Shown here: piece after piece, positions 1 through 6,566 of the stretch
Position numbering within the stretch: position 1 is the first letter of the stretch
How the letters are laid out: each line of letters begins with the position of its first letter
DNA from: Methylotenera_A sp031399315
Lineage (GTDB): Bacteria > Pseudomonadota > Gammaproteobacteria > Burkholderiales > Methylophilaceae
Length of the DNA stretch: 9,442 nt
Assembly (NCBI GenBank): GCA_031399315.1
Contig: JANNOS010000090.1
Location: 1 to 9,442 of the forward strand
Reading direction: 5' to 3'
Position numbers and translations under genes: made by a program
Notes under the pieces: generated by a model
What the model was told of the DNA's origin: nothing
What the model saw: the letters and a program-made list of their open reading frames with translations, nothing else
Database searches by the model: none

Positions 1-494
1 GATGGCAAACGGTCCAGGGTAAGCAGCAGCCAGCGGCATAATTGCTGCTCTACCGAATGGTGGCGGTTACACACTGCGGTTTGCGACATTAGTGTCATTA
101 ATGCTTGCGTGTAGCGTAGCAGCAAACGTTGTAACGTGCCAGCACGGTTGAACTCTTGCTTCAATAAATGGCGCTCTAGCCGATAAGCATGGCCAGCGGT
201 TTGTACTACGGCCGAGCTTGATGTGGTATCGCCGCCCATAAATAGCGAAATGCCAACAACGCCTTCATTACCCACGCCCGCTGTTTCGGCCGATGCGCCA
301 GATTCTGTGACATAGTGCAGCGACACAATGCAAGTGGTGGGGAAATAAGCGTGTTGCAACTGCCCATCTGGTTCATAGAGCATTTTTCCAAGCGGCATAG
401 GTACTAGCTCTAAATGTGCGGCTAAGCGTTCAAACTCTTCCGTTGGCAGCGCGGCAAGTAGGTGATTTTGATTCGGATTATTGGTTATAAGCAC
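1..494 (-). CDS. Crp/Fnr-family transcriptional regulator, N-terminal part (C-terminus beyond left edge)
   Basis: The minus strand is open from a GTG at 494-492 to the window edge, giving about 164 residues of a cyclic-nucleotide-binding-like sensor domain. It begins MLITNNPNQNHLLAALP and passes through YFPTTCIVSL, GNEGVVGISLFMGG and CNRHHSVEQQLCRWLL. These are hallmarks of a Crp/Fnr subfamily common in betaproteobacteria; its helix-turn-helix DNA-binding half would lie left of base 1. The GTG start is chosen because it gives the usual N-terminus of this subfamily and lies 5 bases after the stop of the response regulator at 500, so the gene is probably translated as part of that operon. Upstream there is only a weak AAG Shine-Dalgarno. 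There is no N-terminal cysteine cluster, so it is not an oxygen-sensing FNR. The Glu and Arg that contact cAMP in E. coli CRP are replaced around GISLFMGGDTTSSSA, so cAMP is an unlikely ligand. The regulated genes cannot be told from here. Confidence 0.88.
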   Translation of the reverse strand, partial: MLITNNPNQNHLLAALPTEEFERLAAHLELVPMPLGKMLYEPDGQLQHAYFPTTCIVSLHYVTESGASAETAGVGNEGVVGISLFMGGDTTSSSAVVQTAGHAYRLERHLLKQEFNRAGTLQRLLLRYTQALMTLMSQTAVCNRHHSVEQQLCRWLLLTLDRLP

Positions 495-499
495 AGCAA

Positions 500-1345
500 T
501 TACTTCACAGTAAGCTCGATACCAATGCCGCGATAGCCAATAAAACGGCAGTGCCAATCAAACATCGGTTCACCACTTACCTGAAATTTTTGGTGCGAGC
601 CATCGGCATTTTCTCGGCTAAAAACAAAATCTAAAAATGGCTGCCGAGCAGCAATTCTAGTTTGTAGTATCTCTCGCTCTACCTCATTCCAGCCCGCAGA
701 TTGAGCATTTTTTGGCTCACCATTTGGTGCACCATTTAGCTCGTCCGCTAAAGAATCCACCTGAATGCCAAGCATCTCTAGTACAGGACCAGAAACTTTG
801 GTAAATTTCATGTTCTCGTCTTGCTCCCAATACCAATCAGAGGCTAATTCGGTCAAGCTGCGATAACGTGCTTCACTTTCACGCAGTTCAGCCGTGCGTT
901 CCAGCACGGTTTGCTCTAGCTCTTTACTGTAATTTTCTAGTTTTTTGTATAGCAGACGTACTTCCAGCATATTGTGAATACGTGTTTTGACTTCGACCAA
1001 ATCAAATGGCTTGCTAATGAAATCTTTTGCACCAGCCTGCAATGCGCGTAGCTTGTGGCCTGGCTGAGCGGTGAGCACGATGACTGGAAGATACGCGTCA
1101 GTGATGTTTGTCTTTAAGCCTTCCATTACTTGAAACCCATCCATCATAGGCATTTGCAGGTCTAGCAATATCAAGTCATAGTGGTTTTTGCGGTGTAGCG
1201 CGCATACTTCCGCTGGGTCCATGGTTGCGGTAACAGATGTGTAGCCAGATTCACTCAGTAATTGTTCAAGTAAGTTAATGTTAGGTTCTTGGTCATCAAC
1301 AATCAGAATCTTGGCGTTAAGAATACCGGACTCAATCATTTTCAT
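500..1345 (-). CDS. Response regulator, REC-PAS architecture without an output domain
   Basis: This 281-residue soluble protein has a receiver domain at about residues 11-126. It shows the acidic pair D17/D18, phospho-acceptor D62 in LLDLQMPMMDG, T92 in VLTA and K112 in SKPF. A coiled-coil linker follows (about 128-160, ending RTAELRESEARYR). A single PAS domain (about 159-278) starts SDWYWEQDENMKFTKVS and ends GYRGIGIEL, where such proteins usually continue into GGDEF, EAL or kinase domains. Here translation stops five residues after GYRGIGI, so the PAS domain is the only candidate output. The ATG at 1345 is preceded by AAGGAA at good spacing and lies 2 bases after the kinase stop. The likely role is to receive phosphate from the neighbouring hybrid kinase and relay it by protein contact, perhaps to the kinase or the Crp-type regulator. 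That partner assignment is inference from gene order. Confidence 0.9.
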   Translation of the reverse strand: MKMIESGILNAKILIVDDQEPNINLLEQLLSESGYTSVTATMDPAEVCALHRKNHYDLILLDLQMPMMDGFQVMEGLKTNITDAYLPVIVLTAQPGHKLRALQAGAKDFISKPFDLVEVKTRIHNMLEVRLLYKKLENYSKELEQTVLERTAELRESEARYRSLTELASDWYWEQDENMKFTKVSGPVLEMLGIQVDSLADELNGAPNGEPKNAQSAGWNEVEREILQTRIAARQPFLDFVFSRENADGSHQKFQVSGEPMFDWHCRFIGYRGIGIELTVK

Positions 1346-1347
1346 GC

Positions 1348-3972
1348 TTATTCCTTTTCATCAGCAGGTGTCGCTTGATTTTTCGCAAATTCTAGCGCTA
1401 AATCTAGTGTATCCATAAATTCAATCACCTTAATCGGCTTAGTCAGGTAACGGAAGAAACCAGCCTGTAAGCCTTTCTCAATATCATGTGGTACTGCATT
1501 GGCGCTAAGCGCAATGACTGGAATATGGGCTGTTGCTGAATCTTTAGCCAGTATTTTCATGGCATCAAGGCCGCTAATACCAGGTAAATTAATATCCATT
1601 AGAATCAAGTCGGGTAAGGAGGCGCGCGCCATCTTAATACCTAGCTTGCCATCCTTTGCGCTCAACAGACTGATATCATTTCTGCGCGCAATAATATCTT
1701 CGACCAACATCAGGTTGGCTGGGTTATCTTCAACGTAGAGCAGAGTATATAACTGAGTTTTGTCTTGGTTTTGAGCCTTGGCCTTGGCCTTGGATTGGTA
1801 TTGGGATTGGGATTGGGATTCTAACCGCGTTTCGATGATAAGGTTAAGCTCAATCCAAAACACACTGCCTTTACCAACTGTGCTTTCTACGCCAATTTTG
1901 CCGTTCATCAACTCAACCAGTCGTTTGCACACCACCAAACCAATGCCCGTGCCAACTTCAGCTTTAGCATTCTGCCCCAGCCGATTAAATGGCTGAAAAA
2001 GTTGCGTAATTAACTCTGGCGTAAGGCCTGCGCCTGTATCTTGAATGCTGATGCGAATCGAATCGGTATCTGTTAAGGAGTATGCAATATCAACTGTACC
2101 CCCCACCTTATTGTATTTAATCGCGTTAGAAAGCATATTAAGAATAATCTGCTTCATACGGGTATGGTCAGCTTTAACAAAGTAGGGCGTTTCTAACTGG
2201 CTAAAGTTAATATTAATGTCACGTTTTTGCGCTTGTGGCTCAATCATCGCCTTACATTCGCGCATCACTTCGACCAATGATACTGGCTCTAGTGATAGCG
2301 CCATCCTGCCAGATTCAATCAGTGCCAAATCTAAAATTTCATTAATTAAATCCAGCAAATACCAACCCGCTTTAAGAATCTGATCGACGCTCTTTTTCTG
2401 CGCGGGCGTAGGTATTGGTGTGCCAGATTCTATGAGTTGGGCAAACCCGAGTATGGCACCAAGCGGCGTGCGCAGCTCATGGCTCATGCTAGAAAGAAAA
2501 TCAGATTTAGCAAGGTTGGCTTTTTCTGCCACAATAGTCGCAAGCTCAAGCTCAGTGTTTTTGTCCTGAAGCTCCTCATTAAGCATGATTCGTTCTGCTT
2601 CAATTAATTTACGCGCGGTATTATCGGTACCAATAAGTAGATAGCCGATAATGGCGTTCTGCGCATCGCGCAGTGCAGTAACCGACACCACCGCAGGCAG
2701 GCGGCTGCCATCTTTACGGATATAGGTGAGCTCGTAAATATCCTCAATACCGCGAGAAGCTTTAAACACTAATGCCTCAAAACCGGGCTTAATTATGGTA
2801 CCTAGTTCGAGGCTTAACACTTTAGCGCGTGCAATGACTTCTTCTGGGTCGGAAATTTCGGCAGGGGTAATTTTGTTCATGACATCGGTCGCAGCATAGC
2901 CCAACATGCGTTCAGCGCCCACGTTAAAAATCTGAATAACCCCCTTGGCGTCGGTGGCGATACTGGAGAAGTTGGCGCTGTTGAAAATCGCACTCTGCAA
3001 GGCGCCAGCCTTGGCTAACGCGTCTTCCGCTTGTTTACGCATGCTAATATCACGTAGGATGCAAGTGAAGTAACGCTCGCCGCCTAGCCACATTTCGCTT
3101 ACTGTTATTTCCAATGGAAAAGGGCTGCTGTCCTTGCGCCAGCCCATGACTTCGCGCCCGACGCCAATGGCACGCGCTTCATCGCTTGCACTGTAATGCT
3201 CGAGTGAACCATTGCGTTGTTCTTGGTCAAGCTCAGGTATCAGTTGACTAAAGTTTAATCCAGTAAGTTCTTCGGCGCTGTAGCCAAACATTCGCTGAGC
3301 AGCCGGATTAATGGTTTCAATGCTGCCGTCAAGGGCGTGCAGAGTAATAATGCCATCAGCTACGGTATTTAGAATTGTCTGAATCTGTGTGGCACTGTCA
3401 CGCAAGGTTTGCTGCACCGCATATTCATCGGATACGTTACGGAACACCAGCACGGCACCAATTACCTGACCGTCGTGGTTGCGAATTGGCGCGCAACTGT
3501 CAGCGATATCACACTCGCTACCGTCGCGTGCAATCAGTACAGTGTGGTTGGCTAGGCCTTGTATCGTGCCCTTCGCCAAAGTTTCCATGACGGGGATAGT
3601 GGCTGCTAAACGAGTTTCTTTGTTGATGATGGGGAAAATTTCGCCTATTGGGCGACCCACGGCTTCCGCTCGTGACCAACCTGTGAGCTGTTCGGCAAGG
3701 GGATTTAGGAGTGTTACGCACGCTTCGGCATCGGTGGCTATTACAGCATCGCCGATAGAGTTGAGCGTAACGGCGAGTTTTTCTTCACTGACTTGCAAAG
3801 TGGCATTAGTCAGTTGCAGTCGTTTATTCGTCTCTTCTTGAGCCTCAAGCAAATGCTGTGTTTCAAGAAGTACTAATTTTTTGAGCCTTTGCTGTGATTG
3901 ACGATAAATTAAATAAATGAGTGCAAGTGCAAGCAGCCCCCATAACAAAATCCCTTGATAACTGAAGTTCAT
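1348..3972 (-). CDS. Membrane-anchored hybrid histidine kinase (3x PAS, HisKA, HATPase_c, REC)
   Basis: The protein is 874 residues long. One N-terminal transmembrane helix (about 6-23) is followed by a coiled coil (25-68). There is no sizeable periplasmic part, so sensing must be cytoplasmic or intramembrane. Three PAS domains follow at about 68-185, 194-312 and 323-455, each ending in a typical cap (VFRNVSDE, ILRDISMRK, IGTDNTARK). The HisKA domain carries SHELRTP with phospho-acceptor H498. The ATPase domain shows the N box (N612, N616), the G1 box DTGAGL (D645), the FQPFNR F box and the G2 box GTGIGL (674-679). A low-complexity Gln/Ser/Lys/Ala linker (719-736) leads to a C-terminal receiver with E748/D749, phospho-acceptor D793, S822 and K845. 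It is first in an operon with the REC-PAS regulator and the Crp-type factor. No HPt protein is seen in the window, so the relay partner is unknown. The ATG at 3972 has a poor Shine-Dalgarno, but it immediately precedes the hydrophobic anchor. Confidence 0.93.
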   Translation of the reverse strand: MNFSYQGILLWGLLALALIYLIYRQSQQRLKKLVLLETQHLLEAQEETNKRLQLTNATLQVSEEKLAVTLNSIGDAVIATDAEACVTLLNPLAEQLTGWSRAEAVGRPIGEIFPIINKETRLAATIPVMETLAKGTIQGLANHTVLIARDGSECDIADSCAPIRNHDGQVIGAVLVFRNVSDEYAVQQTLRDSATQIQTILNTVADGIITLHALDGSIETINPAAQRMFGYSAEELTGLNFSQLIPELDQEQRNGSLEHYSASDEARAIGVGREVMGWRKDSSPFPLEITVSEMWLGGERYFTCILRDISMRKQAEDALAKAGALQSAIFNSANFSSIATDAKGVIQIFNVGAERMLGYAATDVMNKITPAEISDPEEVIARAKVLSLELGTIIKPGFEALVFKASRGIEDIYELTYIRKDGSRLPAVVSVTALRDAQNAIIGYLLIGTDNTARKLIEAERIMLNEELQDKNTELELATIVAEKANLAKSDFLSSMSHELRTPLGAILGFAQLIESGTPIPTPAQKKSVDQILKAGWYLLDLINEILDLALIESGRMALSLEPVSLVEVMRECKAMIEPQAQKRDININFSQLETPYFVKADHTRMKQIILNMLSNAIKYNKVGGTVDIAYSLTDTDSIRISIQDTGAGLTPELITQLFQPFNRLGQNAKAEVGTGIGLVVCKRLVELMNGKIGVESTVGKGSVFWIELNLIIETRLESQSQSQYQSKAKAKAQNQDKTQLYTLLYVEDNPANLMLVEDIIARRNDISLLSAKDGKLGIKMARASLPDLILMDINLPGISGLDAMKILAKDSATAHIPVIALSANAVPHDIEKGLQAGFFRYLTKPIKVIEFMDTLDLALEFAKNQATPADEKE
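1776..1820. repeat. Hexanucleotide-periodic tract encoding the kinase linker
   Basis: On the plus strand about seven six-base units run in succession: CCTTGG three times, then a GATTGG/TATTGG transition, then GATTGG units separated as TTGGGA. On the coding (minus) strand this gives the two-residue periodic linker SQSQSQYQSKAKAKAQNQ between the ATPase and receiver domains. Because units are six bases, gain or loss keeps the reading frame and only changes linker length. Confidence 0.8.
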
Positions 3973-3991
3973 AAGGTTACTTGGGGGGTTA

Positions 3992-4020
3992 ATATAATTA
4001 TTGCTAATTCTAGAATTGAA
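3992..4020 (-). promoter_or_regulatory. Possible sigma70-type promoter of the signalling operon
   Basis: Read on the minus strand, TTCAAT (4020-4015) and TTATAT (3997-3992) are separated by 17 bases just upstream of the kinase start at 3972. The -10 match is fair and the -35 match is weak. A perfect 12-base palindrome, AATTCTAGAATT (4006-4017), overlaps the -35 and spacer and could be an operator, or simply AT-rich coincidence. Confidence 0.3.
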
Positions 4021-4234
4021 TTCTTTTTGAGCATGACTACCTTCTATTCAAACGTGTAAACCCATCATCGCTTGATGGTTTATTAAGCGACCAAATTTAC
4101 GTGTATCACTCAATCCACTTATACGCCGTTACTATACAAATAGATATTCATTTATGTAGTCGCCAATAGGTTGAATTTGGTCTATGGATAAATCTCTAAT
4201 TTAGTTTTGATTATGGCAGTCATTTATGCAACAT

Positions 4235-4254
4235 TCTGTGCGTTACCGCACAGA
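4235..4254 (+). promoter_or_regulatory. Palindromic operator candidate, site 1 (upstream of entericidin gene)
   Basis: TCTGTGCGTTACCGCACAGA is a perfect 8-base inverted repeat around a 4-base centre, ending 94 bases before the lipoprotein start. Near-identical elements lie upstream of two further envelope genes (5153-5172 and 6567-6586), all with CG(C/T)ACAGA proximal to the gene. A TACAAT -10-like hexamer begins 4 bases after it (4259-4264), so the palindrome would cover the -35 region. It is probably a binding site for a dimeric regulator; the identity of the regulator is unknown. Confidence 0.6.
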
Positions 4255-4258
4255 GTGG

Positions 4259-4264
4259 TACAAT
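4259..4264 (+). promoter_or_regulatory. Possible -10 element of the entericidin gene
   Basis: TACAAT matches the sigma70 -10 consensus at five of six positions. No good -35 hexamer lies 17 bases upstream; that space is occupied by the palindrome at 4235-4254, which would fit a promoter dependent on, or blocked by, a bound regulator. It would give a 5' leader of about 78 bases. Confidence 0.35.
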
Positions 4265-4348
4265 TTTACAGCGCATGATGTACTCTGACGATGCTTGGAA
4301 TTTTAAGCTTCGATTCTAAATCCATTTTATATATGTAGGAGGTTGATC

Positions 4349-4501
4349 ATGTTTAAAAGAATTTCTGTATCACTACTAGCAACGTTATTCTTGGTTGGCA
4401 CACTTGCTGCACTGACTGGTTGCAATACAGTTGAAGGCGCGGGTAAGGATATTGAAAAAGGTGGAAAAGCCATCAAAGATGAGGCGAGCGAGCATAAATA
4501 A
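4349..4501 (+). CDS. Entericidin EcnA/B-family small lipoprotein
   Basis: This 50-residue protein starts MFKRISVSLLATLF and has a hydrophobic signal with lipobox LTGC. Cys25 would become the lipidated first residue, leaving a 26-residue mature peptide. The segment CNTVEGAGKDIEKGGKAIKD is the recognisable entericidin signature and is predicted to form a short amphipathic helix at the membrane. An excellent Shine-Dalgarno, AGGAGG (4337-4342), lies 6 bases before the ATG. In E. coli, entericidin B is a stress-induced lipoprotein with bacteriolytic activity, but family members elsewhere often occur singly, and their role is less clear. No partner resembling the EcnA antidote is seen nearby. The gene is convergent with the EF-hand/BON gene and shares with it an upstream palindrome, which suggests common control. 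Confidence 0.9.
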   Translation: MFKRISVSLLATLFLVGTLAALTGCNTVEGAGKDIEKGGKAIKDEASEHK

Positions 4502-4511
4502 TGTGGAGAAA

Positions 4512-4539
4512 TCGCGCTGTTACAATAGCAACAGCGCGA
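4512..4539. terminator. Hairpin between convergent genes, possible bidirectional terminator
   Basis: TCGCGCTGTT (4512-4521) pairs perfectly with AACAGCGCGA (4530-4539) around an 8-base loop. It lies between the ends of the entericidin gene (4501) and the convergent EF-hand/BON gene (4565). There is no proper T-tract after the stem on the plus strand and only TTTCT on the minus strand, so termination may be weak. Confidence 0.55.
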
Positions 4540-4564
4540 ATACAGCAAACCAAGCTTATTGAGT

Positions 4565-5083
4565 TTATACTTTTTTCAGCAATAAACTGTTTTTAACTGA
4601 TTTAACACCTTCAGTTTCAGATGCAATTTTTTCAGCTTGCTGGATTTGCTCTTCAGTTTCAACAAATCCGCTTAACAATACAACGCCATGGTTAGTTTTA
4701 ACACTAACTTTCAGGCTTTTTAGACCCTCATCTTTTAGTAAATTACCTTTAACTTTTGAGGTGATAACAGTGTCACTTGTTATACGTGAAACATTTTTTT
4801 GTTCAGCTTGTGTTTTGTAATTTGTATATTCTTGTTGATCCAGAGTATCGTCAGCATCTTTGTTAGCCGCAGAAAAATGCTTAGCAAAAAGCTCTTCTTT
4901 GCCAGCTTCTGATTTGGTAAGTGTGCCATCACTATTAGTGTCTAAAGCTTTGAATGCTGTGACATAAGCGCTTTCATTGCTGTCGGTCAATGCGTTATCT
5001 GCAGCGAATACTTGCGAACTGGTGAAACCCAATGTTAATGCTATTGCTAGCACGCTAGGTTTAAAGTTTGTATGATTTTTCAT
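4565..5083 (-). CDS. Exported EF-hand/BON-domain protein
   Basis: This 172-residue protein has a Sec signal peptide (1-27, cleavage after VFA) and is therefore periplasmic. Two EF-hand loops follow. The first is canonical (D48, N50, D52, G53, T54, E59 in DTNSDGTLTKSE). The second is variant (N74, D76, D78, T80, D82, E85, with Asp in place of the loop Gly). Residues 100-170 form a BON domain, with GVVLLSGFVETEEQIQQAE and a final GVKSVKNSLLLKK. BON domains, as in OsmY, are associated with phospholipid or membrane binding under osmotic stress, and the EF-hands suggest calcium-responsive behaviour. The combined role is inference. AGAGGA lies 7 bases before the ATG. An upstream palindrome (5153-5172) matches those of the entericidin gene and the 5936-6427 gene. 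The gene ends convergently to the entericidin gene. Confidence 0.88.
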   Translation of the reverse strand: MKNHTNFKPSVLAIALTLGFTSSQVFAADNALTDSNESAYVTAFKALDTNSDGTLTKSEAGKEELFAKHFSAANKDADDTLDQQEYTNYKTQAEQKNVSRITSDTVITSKVKGNLLKDEGLKSLKVSVKTNHGVVLLSGFVETEEQIQQAEKIASETEGVKSVKNSLLLKKV

Positions 5084-5152
5084 GAGTGTTTCCTCTTTTA
5101 ATAATATAAAAATGAAGTAGAACCTTAAGAATAAGCTTACGAGCTAGTGGAG

Positions 5153-5172
5153 TCTGTGCGTCACCAAACATA
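5153..5172 (-). promoter_or_regulatory. Palindromic operator candidate, site 2 (upstream of EF-hand/BON gene)
   Basis: In the direction of the gene this reads TATGTTTGGTGACGCACAGA. The gene-proximal half is identical to that of site 1 (CGCACAGA), while the distal half is degenerate. It ends 69 bases before the start codon at 5083. No convincing -10 hexamer lies directly downstream. Confidence 0.5.
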
Positions 5173-5202
5173 GCGTGAATTAATAATCGTCTTGTACTGC
5201 CA

Positions 5203-5847
5203 TCAACTATCTTTTTTAGCGCTACGGGGATTAGTACTGACTTTCTTGATCGGCTCTTCAGTTAATTTTGCTTGATCTGCGGCATGCCTTCCCTCGTCAA
5301 GCGTGGCAATTACACTATCTGGGCTCATCGATTCCTGAAGCGTTGCCGCCTCAATATCATGGCGATTTTTAACATTAGGTAAGTCACGTCTTAATTCTTC
5401 TAGTAAATTGATTAATTTAGCGGTTTTTTGCTCGGTAAGCAGCATCACTTTTAAATCAAGGTGTGATCGCCGCTCGTCAAGCCTAGCAAGCCTATTTTGC
5501 TTAGTCAGCACGACTGTTGCAGTTAATAATGCCCCTAAGCCGATAAGCCCTTGTAGTAAGTGAAAGGGTGCGGGGTCGAATTCTGCGATACCAAATTGAT
5601 GCAAGAAAACATTGACGGAAACCCAGAGAGTGACAAATAGCAAAATAATACCAAGAAAAACTGGTTGGCCAACAAAACCACCGATGCGTTCCAGCATGCG
5701 TTGAGAGCCACTAATTTTTTGCTCTTCTAGTGTGTAATACTCTAAAACAGCCTCAATATTTTGGCCGATTTGGTTAGCTTCGGAATTGATGGGTACTTCC
5801 TTAATTGTTTTGGCGGTAGCCAGCGCGGCAGCCTGTTTGCTTTTCAT
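5203..5847 (-). CDS. DUF1003-family inner-membrane protein
   Basis: This 214-residue protein has two transmembrane helices (about 62-82 and 95-115) separated by a short loop containing FDPAPFHLL. It continues with KQNRLARLDERRSHLDLKVMLLTEQK. The FDP.PF-(helix)-QNR-(charged coiled coil) pattern is the signature of DUF1003, a family of unknown biochemical function. The N-terminal 50 residues and the C-terminal tail (about 157-214) are polar, probably cytoplasmic and not conserved to my eye; the Lys/Ser/Ala-rich C-terminus resembles a flexible tail. The helix after the second membrane segment (about 118-155) is likely to be a coiled coil, hinting at oligomerisation. It lies 88 bases downstream of the 5936-6427 gene on the same strand and could be cotranscribed with it; no palindrome of the shared type lies directly before it. 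The Shine-Dalgarno is distant (AAGGGA, about 12 bases). Confidence 0.87.
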   Translation of the reverse strand: MKSKQAAALATAKTIKEVPINSEANQIGQNIEAVLEYYTLEEQKISGSQRMLERIGGFVGQPVFLGIILLFVTLWVSVNVFLHQFGIAEFDPAPFHLLQGLIGLGALLTATVVLTKQNRLARLDERRSHLDLKVMLLTEQKTAKLINLLEELRRDLPNVKNRHDIEAATLQESMSPDSVIATLDEGRHAADQAKLTEEPIKKVSTNPRSAKKDS

Positions 5848-5935
5848 TTGATCGTTAATTCCCTTTGTAAGAATACAATCTAGGTAAGGTTGCGCTTAAT
5901 TGGCTCAGCACCAGACTTAACACAACTCATCGAGA

Positions 5936-6427
5936 CTAGTTACTTTGTGATAGCGTATCTTCAGTATCGCTATCTACATCATTCCCAGCACTTTTCCAGT
6001 TGAGGTATATGTTCGCACCTCGGCGACTGGCAATAATCACATTCCGAATAATCGTGACATCATTGTATTTTGCAATGATTTTGTAACTACCGTTTGCTAA
6101 ATGTAGAAACACCATTGGCCCACCGCTAGTTAAATCTAGTTTTACATTACCTTTTTTATCGGCGATAGTGATTTGCGCATCTGTAATTGCATGTGCTGGT
6201 TTACCTTCTGATAGATATAGACGCAGGTTAAAGCTGCCAGCTTTGGCGCGCATTTCATCAGCTTCTTCTTGCCCAATGCCACCATTAGCGTATATCGCCT
6301 CGCCAGCGCTAGCTTCTTCTGCGTGCGCGGTACTTACCATTGAAAGTAGTGTGATAGTGCATACCAAGCTAATCAGAAAAAAAGTACTCATCAAGCTGGT
6401 CAGTACAAATTTAGTAATGTTCGTCAT
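5936..6427 (-). CDS. Exported carboxypeptidase-regulatory-like (beta-sandwich) protein
   Basis: This 163-residue protein has a long signal peptide (1-36, cleavage after TAHA). The mature part opens with YANGGIGQEEADEMRAKAG followed by NLRLYLSEG, a pattern I recognise from small proteobacterial proteins usually annotated as having a carboxypeptidase regulatory-like domain. The rest (about 67-145) reads as a beta-sandwich: alternating hydrophobic strands, DAQITIADKKGNVKLDL, GGPMVFLHLANGSYKIIAKY and VTIIRNVIIA. The C-terminal 18 residues are acidic and Ser/Asp-rich. There are no catalytic motifs and no cysteines in the mature part, so a structural or binding role in the periplasm is more likely than enzymatic activity; its specific role is unknown. 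AGGAG lies 7 bases before the ATG. A palindrome of the shared type lies 139 bases upstream (6567-6586), leaving room for a long leader. The DUF1003 gene follows on the same strand. Confidence 0.78.
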   Translation of the reverse strand: MTNITKFVLTSLMSTFFLISLVCTITLLSMVSTAHAEEASAGEAIYANGGIGQEEADEMRAKAGSFNLRLYLSEGKPAHAITDAQITIADKKGNVKLDLTSGGPMVFLHLANGSYKIIAKYNDVTIIRNVIIASRRGANIYLNWKSAGNDVDSDTEDTLSQSN

Positions 6428-6566
6428 AATGTTGCTCCTAATATTTGAGTATGCGAATAATCAAGATATCGCTAACACCCCGCCAATCGTATGAAGTCCA
6501 TTCTAGTAAAGCTTGAGTAATTGATTTGAACTTCTGCCTTAACGATATACTCCTGTCATAAGAGAT

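Larger units (their letters stand above)
3973..4348. other. Divergent intergenic region, no gene seen
   Basis: This 376-base AT-rich stretch separates the minus-strand kinase operon from the plus-strand entericidin gene. I see no credible coding frame on either strand. It holds the possible kinase promoter (3992-4020), an imperfect hairpin (4057-4082: TAAACCCATCA paired with TGATGGTTTA, one C bulged), and the palindromic operator candidate at 4235-4254 followed by a TACAAT element. The part from about 4085 to 4230 shows nothing I can name. Confidence 0.7.

Noticed and set aside
206..391. Open minus-strand frame of 61 codons
   Set aside because: It overlaps the Crp/Fnr-type gene in another frame on the same strand, and the translated protein resembles no family.
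1499..1996. Plus-strand open frames opposite the kinase receiver and linker
   Set aside because: They are antisense to conserved kinase motifs; the odd WDWDWD stretch is only the reverse reading of the hexamer repeat.
3375..3841. Overlapping open frames on both strands within the kinase PAS1 region
   Set aside because: The kinase frame is well supported by PAS features; the others have no start context or family signal.
4327..4548. Minus-strand frame of 73 codons across the entericidin gene
   Set aside because: The plus-strand lipoprotein has a lipobox, family signature and strong ribosome binding site; the reverse frame has none.
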